The notes: generated by a model from the letters alone, not told the origin. Counted from the first letter of the stretch, positions 9,709 through 18,452 are shown. The stretch: DNA of 64,000 nt from Chengkuizengella axinellae (GCF_030730905.1 NZ_JAVAMP010000018.1:1-64000); one strand, 5' to 3'. Numbers and translations: made by a program.

Positions 9709-10131
9709 TTATTTAGAAGTTGTTGGTAGTGTGTAGTTTAAATCCCATATGACATTAAAAGCATCTTTTACTTTGGCGAATTTAGCTCCCCAGAACGTAT
9801 CTTGAAGTTCCATCAATATAGTCCCTTTTTCTGACAGACGGGAATAGATGGTTTGAATCTCTTCTTCACTACTTAATTCTAGAGCAAGTGAAATATTGTT
9901 ACCAGCAGTAATAGCTTGATTTTGGAATGCATCAGAAAACATAAGAGTTAAATTTCCTTTTTTAAATCTACCATGCATTACGAGATCATCTGATTCTGGT
10001 GGTGTTGGGAAATCAGCTTCACCAAAAGTTTGGATATCTGAGATTTCTCCATCAAAAATGTCTTTGTAATATTGTAGTGCTTCTTTTGCATTACCATTAA
10101 AAGTTAAGTATGGGGTTGCTTGAAATTTCAT
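9709..10131 (-). CDS. PhnB-like VOC-superfamily protein
   Basis: A 140-residue glyoxalase-fold protein of the PhnB/3-demethylubiquinone-methyltransferase-like group. Signatures are the start TPYLTFNGNAKEALQYYKDI, the middle MFSDAF and the end FGVIWDLNY-like stretch (DAFNVIWDLNYTLP). These proteins dimerise and bind small molecules, sometimes via a metal; the substrate is unknown. The ATG at 10131 follows AAGGAAG, and an upstream GTG (10140) would add three residues without its own site. A second, diverged PhnB-like gene lies at 18483-18908. The gene is divergent from the DUF2087 gene. Confidence 0.85.
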   Translation of the reverse strand: MKFQATPYLTFNGNAKEALQYYKDIFDGEISDIQTFGEADFPTPPESDDLVMHGRFKKGNLTLMFSDAFQNQAITAGNNISLALELSSEEEIQTIYSRLSEKGTILMELQDTFWGAKFAKVKDAFNVIWDLNYTLPTTSK

Positions 10132-10244
10132 TTTACACACTTCCTTTCAATATTTGGAATTCCAATGTATATTATATCTAGAGACAATAGAAAGAACAAG
10201 GAAATATTGATATTTAATAATATGCAATGGAGGGTATTTAAATA

Positions 10245-10550
10245 GTGAATATTGATGAGGAAGTAAAGTTTAAAACTCATGTTCTAAATAACTTTATAGA
10301 TTCAAATGGCAAAGTGAAAAATATACCAAGTAAAAAAAAGAAGAAATTAGTAGTATTAGAATATTTGGTAGAGAAGTTGCACTCTAGAAAAGAATATTCT
10401 GAACTAGAAATAAATGAATATATCAAACAATTTCATGAAGATTTCGCTACTATAAGAAGAGAATTTATCATTAATGGCTTTATGGATCGTAATTCTGGAA
10501 TATATGTTGTGAATCCAGATGAAGAATGGACAAAATGGCAAGCATTATAA
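10245..10550 (+). CDS. DUF2087 domain-containing protein
   Basis: A 101-residue protein matching the DUF2087 pattern: a basic N-terminal third (PSKKKKKLVVLEYLVEKL) and a winged-helix-like C-terminal part with ATIRREFIINGFMDR. In other bacteria this domain is often attached to helix-turn-helix regulators or acts as a small stand-alone nucleic-acid-associated protein. The function is not established. The GTG start follows GGAGGG about 11 bases upstream. It is transcribed divergently from the PhnB-like gene. Confidence 0.75.
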   Translation: MNIDEEVKFKTHVLNNFIDSNGKVKNIPSKKKKKLVVLEYLVEKLHSRKEYSELEINEYIKQFHEDFATIRREFIINGFMDRNSGIYVVNPDEEWTKWQAL

Positions 10551-10888
10551 TTTCTTGTTGAAAATTTACAGTTTATTAACTCTATCTTCATAAGCATGTC
10601 TTCGATGAAAAGAACCCCCATTAATTTACCTTTGTAAGTGGAGGTTCTAGTTGTATTACTTAGTGATTGTACTTATATATTATGATCAAAAACGATTAGA
10701 TTTCCATTCGATATGATATATCAAATTTAATTTAAGTTGTTTTATACTATTAAAAAGAATTTATCTCTTCGTTCTGAAATTAATTTTCATACATCAAAAG
10801 TAGTACGTGATATACATACTTTTGACATATGTAATTCTATTTTCACTTCACTATAATCAATAACAAACGTTGAAATGAATGAGGTGTC
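10551..10888. other. Gap before the MFS transporter gene
   Basis: Apart from the hairpin at 10611-10648, this region is AT-rich and should contain the promoter of the plus-strand MFS gene. No gene was seen. Confidence 0.4.
10611..10648 (+). terminator. Hairpin terminator after the DUF2087 gene
   Basis: AGAACC/GGTTCT, then CCA/TGG and TTAC/GTAA pairs form a long, slightly interrupted stem. It lies 60 bases past the DUF2087 stop. The T-rich tail is weak (AGTTGTATT), so efficiency is uncertain. Confidence 0.45.
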
Positions 10889-12178
10889 ATGATGAAGTGG
10901 AGAGATTGGGATACAAATTTAAAGGTGCGTTTATACGGGGAAGGTGTCATCAATTTATTGTTTTGGTTATATTTTCCTTTTATGTCCATTTATTTTGCAA
11001 AGTTCTTTGGGAAAGGTACTGCTGGATTCTTGTTAGTTATTTCACAATGTATAAGTGTTGCAGCTAATCTATTTGGTGGATACTGCGCTGATAAGTTCGG
11101 TAGAAAAAGAATGATGGTTTTTTCACATTTAGGAACATCTGTAGCCTATTCAATCTTTTTACTTGCTAATTCTCCGTGGTATGAATCTCCTATATTCACT
11201 TTTATAGCTTTTTCAATGTTAGGTATATTTGGTGCTTTATATTCCCCTGCAAGTCATGCTATGGTTGCAGATGTAGTACCTGAAAAGGAACGCTCACATG
11301 TTTTTGCAGTGTTTTATGTTATGGTGAATATCTGTGTGGTGATTGGTCCTGTATTAGGTGCTTTTTTCTTTTTTTCTTATAGATTTGAATTATTAACTTT
11401 AGCGTTTATTACAAGTGTTATATTTACATTTACGCTTCAAAGACTAATTCGTGAAACAGCACCGGGTTTAGTTGATCTTTCTATACAAAATAGTAAAGAT
11501 AATGAGAAATGGTATTCCTTACTTAAGGAACAGTTTAGAAATTATCGAGTTATTATAACTGATAAAACATTTTTTTTGTTCATTATTGCAGGGATCTTAT
11601 TTTCATTGACTTTTATGCAAATAGATTTTCTGCTCCCAGTATATATTTCGGAGACTGTCACCAAGCAAACGCTGTTTAGTATTAAACATTGGACTTTAGA
11701 TATTTCAGCTGAACAGGTGTATGGCATTATTTTAGCAGAAAATGCTCTGCTTGTAGTATTGTTTACAATATACGCTACGAAGTTTTCAAATCGATTTAAA
11801 CCCTATAAAGTTTTTATGTTTAGTTCATGTATGTATGGCATTTCAATCTTCTTGTTTGGTCAAACAACACAAATATGGGGTTTGATTTTTACAATGCTTT
11901 TATTTGTCATAGCTGAATTAATGGTTATTGGTGTTCAAGCTTCTTTTGTAGCAAAGTTAGCGAAAGAAAAAATGTTAGCTCAATACTATGCAGCTGCAGG
12001 TTTACGCTTTACTCTTGGAAAAACACTTGCTCCCATGTCTATCCCATTAGTTACTTTAATTGGTTATCGATGGACATTTATTATCATTGCTTTGATAGCC
12101 TTTACAGGAGCAGGTTTATATTATATGATGGCTATTTTAATGAGGAGAAAAGAAAGAATTCATATAAAAGGAAGATAA
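10889..12178 (+). CDS. MFS transporter (drug-efflux type)
   Basis: A 429-residue permease with 12 predicted membrane segments. It has the MFS loop 2-3 signature (GGYCADKFGRKRMM near residue 65) and an antiporter-like motif in segment 5 (VMVNICVVIGPVLGAFFF). This arrangement is typical of proton-driven multidrug or metabolite exporters in the cytoplasmic membrane; the substrate cannot be inferred. Two ATGs follow GAGGTG: 10889 is only about 3 bases away and 10892 has better spacing. It is monocistronic and converges with the P-loop kinase gene that ends at 12230. Confidence 0.88.
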   Translation: MMKWRDWDTNLKVRLYGEGVINLLFWLYFPFMSIYFAKFFGKGTAGFLLVISQCISVAANLFGGYCADKFGRKRMMVFSHLGTSVAYSIFLLANSPWYESPIFTFIAFSMLGIFGALYSPASHAMVADVVPEKERSHVFAVFYVMVNICVVIGPVLGAFFFFSYRFELLTLAFITSVIFTFTLQRLIRETAPGLVDLSIQNSKDNEKWYSLLKEQFRNYRVIITDKTFFLFIIAGILFSLTFMQIDFLLPVYISETVTKQTLFSIKHWTLDISAEQVYGIILAENALLVVLFTIYATKFSNRFKPYKVFMFSSCMYGISIFLFGQTTQIWGLIFTMLLFVIAELMVIGVQASFVAKLAKEKMLAQYYAAAGLRFTLGKTLAPMSIPLVTLIGYRWTFIIIALIAFTGAGLYYMMAILMRRKERIHIKGR

Positions 12179-12229
12179 ATATGTCAACCTTCTCTCATAG
12201 CGTAGTAAATTTGTTTCTCCAATTATTAA

Positions 12230-12805
12230 CTAATTTAAAATCTCAAGATTATAAGCTAATTTCCTGATCTTTCTAATAATTGATCGTACTGCATCGGGGT
12301 GTTGTATTATAAACAAATGATTAGCTTCATCTTTTAATGGTGCTGTCACATCTTCTTTATTAGCCTCTTCTCCTTGACGAATCAACACTTCCTCAAATGT
12401 TGAAGCCGTTCTTAATACTGCTTTACTTCGATTACTTTTTGCAATACGCTCTTTAAGGATATGCTCTGGAACATCAAAGTTAACAAGGATACTGGTAAAT
12501 CCCTTATTATGATATTGTTTCAGTAGTTTTAATCTACTCTTACGATTTCGATTTGAGTTACAAAGAATTAAATGGCAATTGGTTTCATCAATAGCATATT
12601 GAACTATCGTTTTTGTGAGCGCACATTTTATCAAATTAGGTTGTTCTTGTATCGGTAATAGTACTGGATAATAAGTGTTGAGAAATTCAGCGTGGTTATC
12701 TTGGTCTATTACAACTGAGTTTTGCATTTCTTTTTCTAATGCTTTTGCAAATGTAGTTTTACCGCTATGAGTTTTACCGACGGTCATAATTACTAATCGA
12801 TTCAT
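12230..12805 (-). CDS. P-loop kinase-like ATPase (AAA/zeta-toxin-like fold)
   Basis: A 191-residue single-domain P-loop protein with Walker A VGKTHSGKTTF at residues 9-19. It has a kinase-like strand-loop (HLILCNSNRNRKSRLKLL), a basic lid (RIAKSNRSK) and a C-terminal HLFII strand. The pattern fits small nucleotide or metabolite kinases annotated as AAA-family ATPases, and the SRLKLL basic region resembles polynucleotide-kinase-like proteins. The substrate is unknown. The ATG follows GGAG at normal distance. It stands 57 bases downstream of the GyrI-like gene on the same strand, so cotranscription is possible. Confidence 0.75.
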   Translation of the reverse strand: MNRLVIMTVGKTHSGKTTFAKALEKEMQNSVVIDQDNHAEFLNTYYPVLLPIQEQPNLIKCALTKTIVQYAIDETNCHLILCNSNRNRKSRLKLLKQYHNKGFTSILVNFDVPEHILKERIAKSNRSKAVLRTASTFEEVLIRQGEEANKEDVTAPLKDEANHLFIIQHPDAVRSIIRKIRKLAYNLEILN

Positions 12806-12862
12806 GAGTGCTACTCCATTCTCTGAATGAACAAAATGATATGAATAAATAGAATAGAAGAA

Positions 12863-13342
12863 TTAAATCTTTTGAATTGGAAAATAGAGAGATAATTCAC
12901 CATTAGTATCGTTGGGATTATAAAATTCATGTACTGCCCCTACGATATTGAACTCATGCTGAGGTAAATACTCATTCATCATATATTTAAAGATATCTTG
13001 ATATGTATCTTGAGTGCATTTTGCAACAACATATTTATATGAAGGAATTACCCATTTTCTCCAGTTATTCGGTGCTTCAGCAAAATCTTTAACCTCACAT
13101 CCAGCTAAATATTTACCTTCTTCTTTCCAACCTTCAAAATTTTCTTCAACATCACTCATGATACCCCAAATCCCAACGATGCTGCCTGTAGAATCAAGTT
13201 TAGCTAGATTGTTTATTTCATTGAAATTACTATTCGCTTCTTGCCATAATTGTGGTATCCATTTGGGACCTTCTTTAGCTAGTCCTTGTCCAAGTTTTCC
13301 GATAACTGTAAAAGATTTCTTCTCTATTATTTTAACTTCCAT
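12863..13342 (-). CDS. GyrI-like/AraC effector-binding domain protein
   Basis: A 159-residue stand-alone effector-binding domain (SHS2 fold). It has the usual opening VKIIEKKSFTVIGK, a central WGIMSDVEENFEG and CEVKDFAEAP, and a C-terminal EFYNPNDTNGELSLYFPI, the acidic YxPI-type end typical of GyrI/BmrR C-domains. Such proteins bind hydrophobic or cationic small molecules or inhibit gyrase; the ligand is unknown. A very good ribosome-binding site (AAAGGAGG) precedes the ATG. It lies upstream of the P-loop kinase gene on the same strand. Confidence 0.85.
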   Translation of the reverse strand: MEVKIIEKKSFTVIGKLGQGLAKEGPKWIPQLWQEANSNFNEINNLAKLDSTGSIVGIWGIMSDVEENFEGWKEEGKYLAGCEVKDFAEAPNNWRKWVIPSYKYVVAKCTQDTYQDIFKYMMNEYLPQHEFNIVGAVHEFYNPNDTNGELSLYFPIQKI

Positions 13343-13857
13343 ATGTTTCTGCCTCCTTTAGAACATATATTCCCATGAATATATATTATGTGATAAATGA
13401 TAGATAGTCAACATTAGAAGGATTCGGTTAGGCTAGGAGTTTTGTGAATTGATCTCAGCATATGGTTTTATTTGGGTATCATTTTTGAAAAATCAAATAG
13501 CATTGCTTTATAACCTCTCAAATAACTTCACAGCCTCTTCTCACATTATGTAAATAATTCCTAGTTCGTAGCTTTAAAATAAGTAGTAACAACTGATACC
13601 ATTATAACTTCCACTCCCATATTAGCGATTAAATTATAATTCTTATCTACAACTACTGCTCCAATTGGATATGTATTTTCCTTCAAGGTTCATTCGACTT
13701 CTTTAATGCTAATTCTAAAAGTACCTATCCTTACCCGAAAATTATAAATGTCCTATAAGGTTCACCAAAGGACGAGAGATCTTTAATGAAACTTTCCGAC
13801 ATCTCAAACGTATCTGAATATTAAGGCTACAGTTACAATGTAGGGAGGTGAGTTAAA
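13343..13857. other. Gap containing decayed minus-strand genes
   Basis: Besides the deaminase fragment listed separately, a minus-strand frame at 13738-13826 reads about 28 coding-like residues ending SSFGEPYRTFIIFG and stop. It looks like the C-terminus of a lost gene, but I do not recognise it. The rest (13360-13560) shows no frame or structure I can support. Confidence 0.4.
13561..13734 (-). pseudogene. Cytidine/deoxycytidylate-type deaminase fragment, frameshifted
   Basis: On the minus strand one frame reads LELALKKSNEP and then hits TGA. Shifting by one base continues KENTYPIGAVVVDKNYNLIA. Together these match the N-terminal part of zinc-dependent CMP/dCMP-type deaminases (helix, then P-I/V-GAVVVD strand). 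The zinc-binding HAE and PCxxC motifs should follow but are missing. The frame ends at 13561 after unrelated residues. One base lost at the CCTTG(G)AAG position would explain the shift. The enzyme cannot be functional. Confidence 0.55.
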
Positions 13858-13962
13858 GTGTTTGTACGAATTTTTCGAAAATCTAAACCAGGCACTCAAT
13901 TTGCCATAATGACAGGGACAATTTTATTATTAATTGGTGGGGTGATTTTGCTTGTAAGATGA
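13858..13962 (+). CDS. Small membrane protein, 34 aa
   Basis: A GTG-started frame of 34 residues. It has a basic N-terminus (MFVRIFRKSKPG) and one hydrophobic segment (IMTGTILLLIGGVILLVR). A strong ribosome-binding site, GGGAGGTGAG, ends about seven bases before the GTG. The combination of strong signal and membrane-helix composition makes translation likely. Similar one-helix peptides are common in bacilli, often sporulation-expressed, but I recognise no named family. It is alone on the plus strand. Confidence 0.6.
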   Translation: MFVRIFRKSKPGTQFAIMTGTILLLIGGVILLVR

Positions 13963-14101
13963 GCCGAACTTTTTGACATTAAATAAAACAAAATTTTACT
14001 TGAAAGTAATTATAATTAACGCCTATTTTAAAAGTGAAGTACTATCTAGTATTGTTTTTAAAATTATAAGGGAAACTGAATAAAATATTATGTACAAGTT
14101 A

Positions 14102-14704
14102 TTAATGAGATATATTTATAACCTCAACACCATTCGGATCAATTTTGCTTGTTGAAATTCCTTGAATCACAGCTTCTTTAACAGTTACCATATCACCAAG
14201 TAATGAAGTAACTGACTTCATATCAGTATTAAATAATAATGATAAATCCTTTTCCAATCCTTGATCTTTTACCATGATATTTAGTTGAACAAGTGTGCTA
14301 TCATCTTGATCATTAACGACATCCATATTAGTTTGGAGTTCAATTTTAAATCCATAAGGTGTAGTTATAAACGTTCTTCTATCTCCTTCATCAATGCTCC
14401 AGTTCATCTCTTTTGCTCTATCATAAATAGCATTATATTCTTTCTGAGATACCAAGAAACCAATATGATCAAACATTACTTTTTTTCCATATCCAAATGT
14501 AATGTTTATACTTCCCTTTCTAACTTCAATCACACGAAATAAGATATTGTGATCTCGAAAATCATTCCAATTTAATGGTGGGTTAAATTTCTGAAATTCC
14601 CCTTGGAATTTCCCTACTCGTAGTGTTACTTCAAATCCAAGCTCTTTGTAGAACCTTTCAGTCTCTTCTACATTAGGTGTCCAAAAATGATAATGAAATA
14701 GCAT
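14102..14704 (-). CDS. VOC-superfamily (glyoxalase-like) protein
   Basis: A 200-residue protein that begins with a clear VOC motif (FHYHFWTPNVEETERFYKEL) and has a second strand pair (HIGFLVSQKEYNAIYDRA, then FITTPYGFKIELQ). A C-terminal extension of about 70 residues repeats part of the fold. VOC proteins include lyases, dioxygenases and antibiotic-binding proteins. The metal positions look partly kept (His4 or His6, Glu at IELQ), but no substrate can be assigned. The ATG follows AGAGGTGA. It is monocistronic and lies downstream of a phosphotransferase gene on the same strand, separated by a terminator. Confidence 0.75.
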   Translation of the reverse strand: MLFHYHFWTPNVEETERFYKELGFEVTLRVGKFQGEFQKFNPPLNWNDFRDHNILFRVIEVRKGSINITFGYGKKVMFDHIGFLVSQKEYNAIYDRAKEMNWSIDEGDRRTFITTPYGFKIELQTNMDVVNDQDDSTLVQLNIMVKDQGLEKDLSLLFNTDMKSVTSLLGDMVTVKEAVIQGISTSKIDPNGVEVINISH

Positions 14705-14817
14705 GAATTCACCTCTTAAATTTATTCACTTTGCTAAAAACCTTCCTGTATTCGTAAAAATAAAATGCGAATTAGTTCAAATAACATATGATTAGTTTAA
14801 ATACTTCAACTTTCATA

Positions 14818-14856
14818 AATCAACCTTGAAAAGCTATCCTGCTCTCAAGGTTGATT
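14818..14856 (-). terminator. Terminator after the phosphotransferase gene
   Basis: A 12-bp perfect stem (AATCAACCTTGA and its complement) with a 15-base loop sits 11 bases past the phosphotransferase stop. On the minus strand it is followed by TATGAAAG, a weak U tract. Confidence 0.6.
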
Positions 14857-14866
14857 TCTTCCACTT

Positions 14867-15637
14867 CTATCCGTTTGATATCCCTTGAATGATCTCGTGT
14901 TCGTTTGTCTTAAGATAATCAATATCATTCTGATATAATTGAAGATGACCTTTTTCTATATGGAGCTGAAAATCTTTGTTACCATTCCTTGCTTCAGAAC
15001 GCATAAAATCTGTTAGGCTTTGTAGTCGTTTTACTAAAACTTTTACCATGGAACTTCTACCTTCAGAGTCTACCCCATAAGTGTCGAGAAACAGTTTTGC
15101 CTTTCTTATTTGTTCTTTCAGGTTGCCGTGGGAATCAAACGGTACCCAACGATAAATGGCATAAGCAATATCCCACATTCTTGGTCCTGGATGGAGCGTG
15201 TCGAAATCTATTATACCTGCAGCTTCATTGTTTACTATAGTAACGTTATAAGGTGCATAATCTCCATGACACATGACTTCAGCAGGATTAGTTGCAGGTA
15301 ACATCCACTGCTCATCATTAGTTAGTTTTGATACATATCTTTCACTATATTTATGAAACTTTAATAATAATTTTGATGAGGAAACAATCATTGAGTCCGT
15401 TAAGAGTGCCTCAGGCAGTGGATAATTATACACATCACCTGTCATAAAAGATAGAATTTCCTCATTTTTTTCATTTATACCATATGGTTTTGGAACAAAG
15501 TCAGCACCTTCTTCATGAAGATAGTTTAAAAAAGAATGTACATCTTTTGTCCATATATTGGATGGGCGAACAACAGTTTCTCCTAATTTATGAATTTTTC
15601 CTATTCTACCACCAGTAAGTTCTTCTTTATTGTTCAT
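14867..15637 (-). CDS. APH-family phosphotransferase
   Basis: A 256-residue kinase-fold protein of the aminoglycoside phosphotransferase/choline kinase group. The catalytic loop is CHGDYAPYNV (HGD base with a following Asn), and the metal-binding motif is IIDFDTLHPGPRMWDIAYAI. The N-lobe has an ATP-binding TVVRPS strand. These enzymes phosphorylate a hydroxyl of an aminoglycoside, macrolide, amino sugar or choline-like compound. The substrate is not predictable. The ATG follows GAGGA. A terminator separates it from the downstream VOC gene. Confidence 0.85.
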   Translation of the reverse strand: MNNKEELTGGRIGKIHKLGETVVRPSNIWTKDVHSFLNYLHEEGADFVPKPYGINEKNEEILSFMTGDVYNYPLPEALLTDSMIVSSSKLLLKFHKYSERYVSKLTNDEQWMLPATNPAEVMCHGDYAPYNVTIVNNEAAGIIDFDTLHPGPRMWDIAYAIYRWVPFDSHGNLKEQIRKAKLFLDTYGVDSEGRSSMVKVLVKRLQSLTDFMRSEARNGNKDFQLHIEKGHLQLYQNDIDYLKTNEHEIIQGISNG

Positions 15638-15678
15638 TTAGTCCTCGCTTATATATTTATATTTGAATTTCAACTTCT

Positions 15679-15807
15679 TTATATTACCATAAAAAACAAA
15701 TGTATAATTCCTTTTCCAATTTGAATAGAAAGATCATATTCCACATCAAGTTCTTCAAATCTAAAGCCTAACTTTATCGGTATATGTAATTTCTTCAAAT
15801 TCTTCAT
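15679..15807 (-). other. Short minus-strand coding remnant, unassigned
   Basis: A 42-codon frame (MKNLKKLHIPIKLGFRFEELD and on) has no ribosome-binding site. A neighbouring frame upstream also reads coding-like residues (LINEEFEEITYTDKVRL), so two halves of one gene may be out of frame. I recognise no family. It could equally be noise in AT-rich sequence. Confidence 0.25.
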
Positions 15808-15874
15808 TAATCAGTGTAACAAATAAATTAAAGAGTTAAAAAAAATAATTGTGTAATGACATTACGACACAGCG

Positions 15875-16819
15875 CTACCAATACTTCTTGAGAAACTTGA
15901 CTGCAGAATCTAAATTAGCTTGATTAGCTACAGCAAAAAAATCATTCAGATTATTTTGAAATGTAAATCCAATTGAAGTAGGTGCAGTAGGGTTTAAACG
16001 AAATGATTTGGCTCCAAGCAATTGGAAACTTTGGGTAGCTGCGCCCTCTTCTGTTCCTTCTAGGAAAGAATAAAATAGAGGCATCACAGGCTCTTTTGCT
16101 TGAAGCGGTTTTAGAATGGATCCCCAATTTGCTGGAAGATCACTCCTATGTTTTGGGTAGAGATTGTTCGAACTTACCATGCCCCATCCTTTAGTGCTTC
16201 TTTCAATACTATACTCAATTTTACCCGTACCAATTGAAAACAAATAAATGTTTTTCAGCTTCTTTTTAGCAGTTCCAACTGCAAATGAGACTGCTAATGT
16301 ACTAGGATTGCTAGCAACAACCACCCCATCCAAAAACCCTTGATAGGAACGAAAAAGAACAGGAGATGCATTACTTCTTGTCACTACATCACTCACAAGT
16401 TCATTCATATGGGGTGAGTTGGGAAAATTATGATAATAAACGGGTGTCCATGTTGCTAAATCGAAGGAAGGAATAATCACCTTTTTACGTAAGTCTTTTA
16501 ATTTTAGATCTTGAAAAAAAACTTGAGATAGCTTTTGAAGACCTTCAATTTCAACAGCTTGATTAAAATAGAAGCCTCCGGCCCTGATATTACCAAATGC
16601 TAATTCTACATTCCGCTTATTATTAAAGAAGTTATATATCTCATCCACTGTTCTTCCACTTGCTAATGCAGCAGCAATAAATGATCCAACAGACGTACCA
16701 GCAAATAAATTAGTTTTCCTCACAAATTCTCTACGAGTTTGATGAAGACGATATAAAAGTCTTGCACTTATAGCTCCTCTTAAAGCACCTGCATCAAACG
16801 TCATGATCCTATAAGCCAT
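15875..16819 (-). CDS. Patatin-like phospholipase
   Basis: A 314-residue patatin-fold acyl hydrolase. The glycine-rich oxyanion loop is present as FDAGALRGAIS (residues 8-18, with Ala replacing the usual second Gly of DGGGxRG). The nucleophile elbow is GTSVGS with Ser43, and the second catalytic residue is Asp164 in FLDGVVVASNPS. Patatins use this Ser-Asp dyad to deacylate phospholipids or other lipids. No signal peptide is evident, so it is probably cytosolic. The ATG at 16819 (MAYRIM) follows GAGGGTG; a further upstream ATG (16840) lacks a site. Confidence 0.85.
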   Translation of the reverse strand: MAYRIMTFDAGALRGAISARLLYRLHQTRREFVRKTNLFAGTSVGSFIAAALASGRTVDEIYNFFNNKRNVELAFGNIRAGGFYFNQAVEIEGLQKLSQVFFQDLKLKDLRKKVIIPSFDLATWTPVYYHNFPNSPHMNELVSDVVTRSNASPVLFRSYQGFLDGVVVASNPSTLAVSFAVGTAKKKLKNIYLFSIGTGKIEYSIERSTKGWGMVSSNNLYPKHRSDLPANWGSILKPLQAKEPVMPLFYSFLEGTEEGAATQSFQLLGAKSFRLNPTAPTSIGFTFQNNLNDFFAVANQANLDSAVKFLKKYW

Positions 16820-17092
16820 ATTACTTATCACCCTCTTCAATGGTTTTTTTTCTTAAGTAATCAATATGCTAAAAAGAACACGTTTTTCCAATTCTATTTT
16901 GCAGATCAAATGATTTCAATGTGTTCTGCATCTTTAATATGTTAGTATTTGCTTTTTACAATTGTTCAAAGTATAATAATATATCCGAAAATTGATATAT
17001 GTAATGTTCTATCATTGAATAGTTGTAAAAATACATGGCTAAGAATACTATCATTACATAATAAAGAAAGATAAATATAGGAGGGAAGGAAC

Positions 17093-17103
17093 ATGGAAAA
17101 AAA
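17093..17103 (+). promoter_or_regulatory. Start-site region with out-of-frame ATG and A7 run
   Basis: The Shine-Dalgarno GGAGGGAAGG best serves the ATG at 17093, which reads MEKNDK and stops. The MFS frame opens at 17103, 10 bases later, after an A7 run. Removing one A would fuse the two frames. See the finding on this site. Confidence 0.5.
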
Positions 17104-18401
17104 TGACAAATAATAAAGAATCTACAGCCTTTAAAAGTCAACCAAGCTGGTTACAAAATTATATTGATTCTCCAGAAAAACAAAGAGAGTTATATCGACG
17201 GACTTTAATTATCATCGTTTTATCACAAATATTAAGTGGTGCAGGACTTGCAGCAGGTCTTACAGTCGGAGCACTTCTTGCTCAAGATATGTTAGGTTCA
17301 GATAGTTATGCAGGGATTCCAGCGGCTTTGCTTACATTGGGTTCTGCAGGCTCTGCTTTTCTTGTAGGACGAATTTCTCAGAAATTTGGACGTCGTTCAG
17401 GACTTTCAGCAGGATTCTTGGCTGGTGGTCTAGGTGCAATCGGAGTAGTTATTTCAGCATTAACTAATAATATTGCTCTTCTTTTTGTTTCTCTACTAAT
17501 CTATGGTGCTGGTACTGCAACAAACTTACAAGCACGTTATGCAGGTACTGACCTTGCAATTTCCACTCAACGAGCAACAGCTGTCAGTATCGTGATGGTT
17601 TCAACCACCTTAGGTGCTGTTGCTGGTCCTAACATGGTGGATGTAATGGGAAGTTTTGCAATCTCAATTGGAGTCCCAGCTTTAGCTGGTCCGTTTATTC
17701 TAGGAGCAGCAGCCTACATCCTTGCAGGTTTTGTACTTTTAGTTTTACTACGTCCAGATCCACTTATAGTGGCGAAAGCAATTGAAGAAAAGAAAATAAG
17801 TAATGGTGTTTCTGACAACAAATTATCTAATCAAGGAACGAAAAAAAATAGAGGAATTGTTGTTGGGGCAACAATTATGGTCTTAACTCAAATCGTCATG
17901 ATTTCAATTATGACCATGACGCCTATACACATGAAGCATTATGGGCATGGTTTGACGGAAGTAGGGCTCGTAATTGGATTCCATATAGGAGCTATGTTTC
18001 TACCCTCTCTTGTGACAGGTATCCTTGTAGATAAATTTGGTAGAACAACAATGGCCATCGCTTCAGGGCTCATATTATTTGCTTCTGGAATTCTGGCTGC
18101 TGTTGCACCAGTAAATTCTATGTTATTACTTATTACCTCTCTAGTTTTACTTGGACTTGGTTGGAACTTGGGATTGATTAGTGGAACAGCCCTCATCGTA
18201 GATTCAACTAATCTATCCAATCGTGCAAAAACGCAAGGATCTGTTGATGTCTTAATTGCTTTGGCTGGAGCATCCGGTGGGGCTCTATCTGGGATCATTG
18301 TAGCTCAAAGTAGTTATGCAATGCTCTCTTTTGCAGGAAGTTTTCTTTCATTATTACTAATTCCTGTTATTATATGGTCTCGTAGTAATCAAAATAAATA
18401 A
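17103..18401 (+). CDS. MFS transporter
   Basis: A 432-residue permease with about 12 membrane helices in two halves joined by a hydrophilic loop near residues 220-250. The first half has the MFS loop signature (GRISQKFGRRSGLSAGF near 95) and the second half repeats it (GILVDKFGRTTMAIAS near 300). Glycine- and alanine-rich helices suggest a drug or small-metabolite exporter; the substrate is unknown. The listed ATG has its Shine-Dalgarno at an unusually long distance because of the preceding out-of-frame ATG. A strong terminator follows. It is monocistronic. Confidence 0.85.
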   Translation: MTNNKESTAFKSQPSWLQNYIDSPEKQRELYRRTLIIIVLSQILSGAGLAAGLTVGALLAQDMLGSDSYAGIPAALLTLGSAGSAFLVGRISQKFGRRSGLSAGFLAGGLGAIGVVISALTNNIALLFVSLLIYGAGTATNLQARYAGTDLAISTQRATAVSIVMVSTTLGAVAGPNMVDVMGSFAISIGVPALAGPFILGAAAYILAGFVLLVLLRPDPLIVAKAIEEKKISNGVSDNKLSNQGTKKNRGIVVGATIMVLTQIVMISIMTMTPIHMKHYGHGLTEVGLVIGFHIGAMFLPSLVTGILVDKFGRTTMAIASGLILFASGILAAVAPVNSMLLLITSLVLLGLGWNLGLISGTALIVDSTNLSNRAKTQGSVDVLIALAGASGGALSGIIVAQSSYAMLSFAGSFLSLLLIPVIIWSRSNQNK

Positions 18402-18410
18402 ATTAATAAT

Positions 18411-18452
18411 AAAGCCTAATTTCTCCATATCTTATATGAGGAATTAGGCTTT
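18411..18452 (+). terminator. Bidirectional terminator between the MFS and PhnB-like genes
   Basis: A 15-bp stem with one mismatch (AAAGCCTAATTTCTC against GAGGAATTAGGCTTT) and a 12-base loop is followed by TTTGTTATTC on the plus strand. It lies between two converging genes and may serve both. Confidence 0.8.

Noticed and set aside
10433-10621. Minus-strand ORF antisense to the DUF2087 gene
   Set aside because: It lies opposite a recognisable family member and lacks a start signal.
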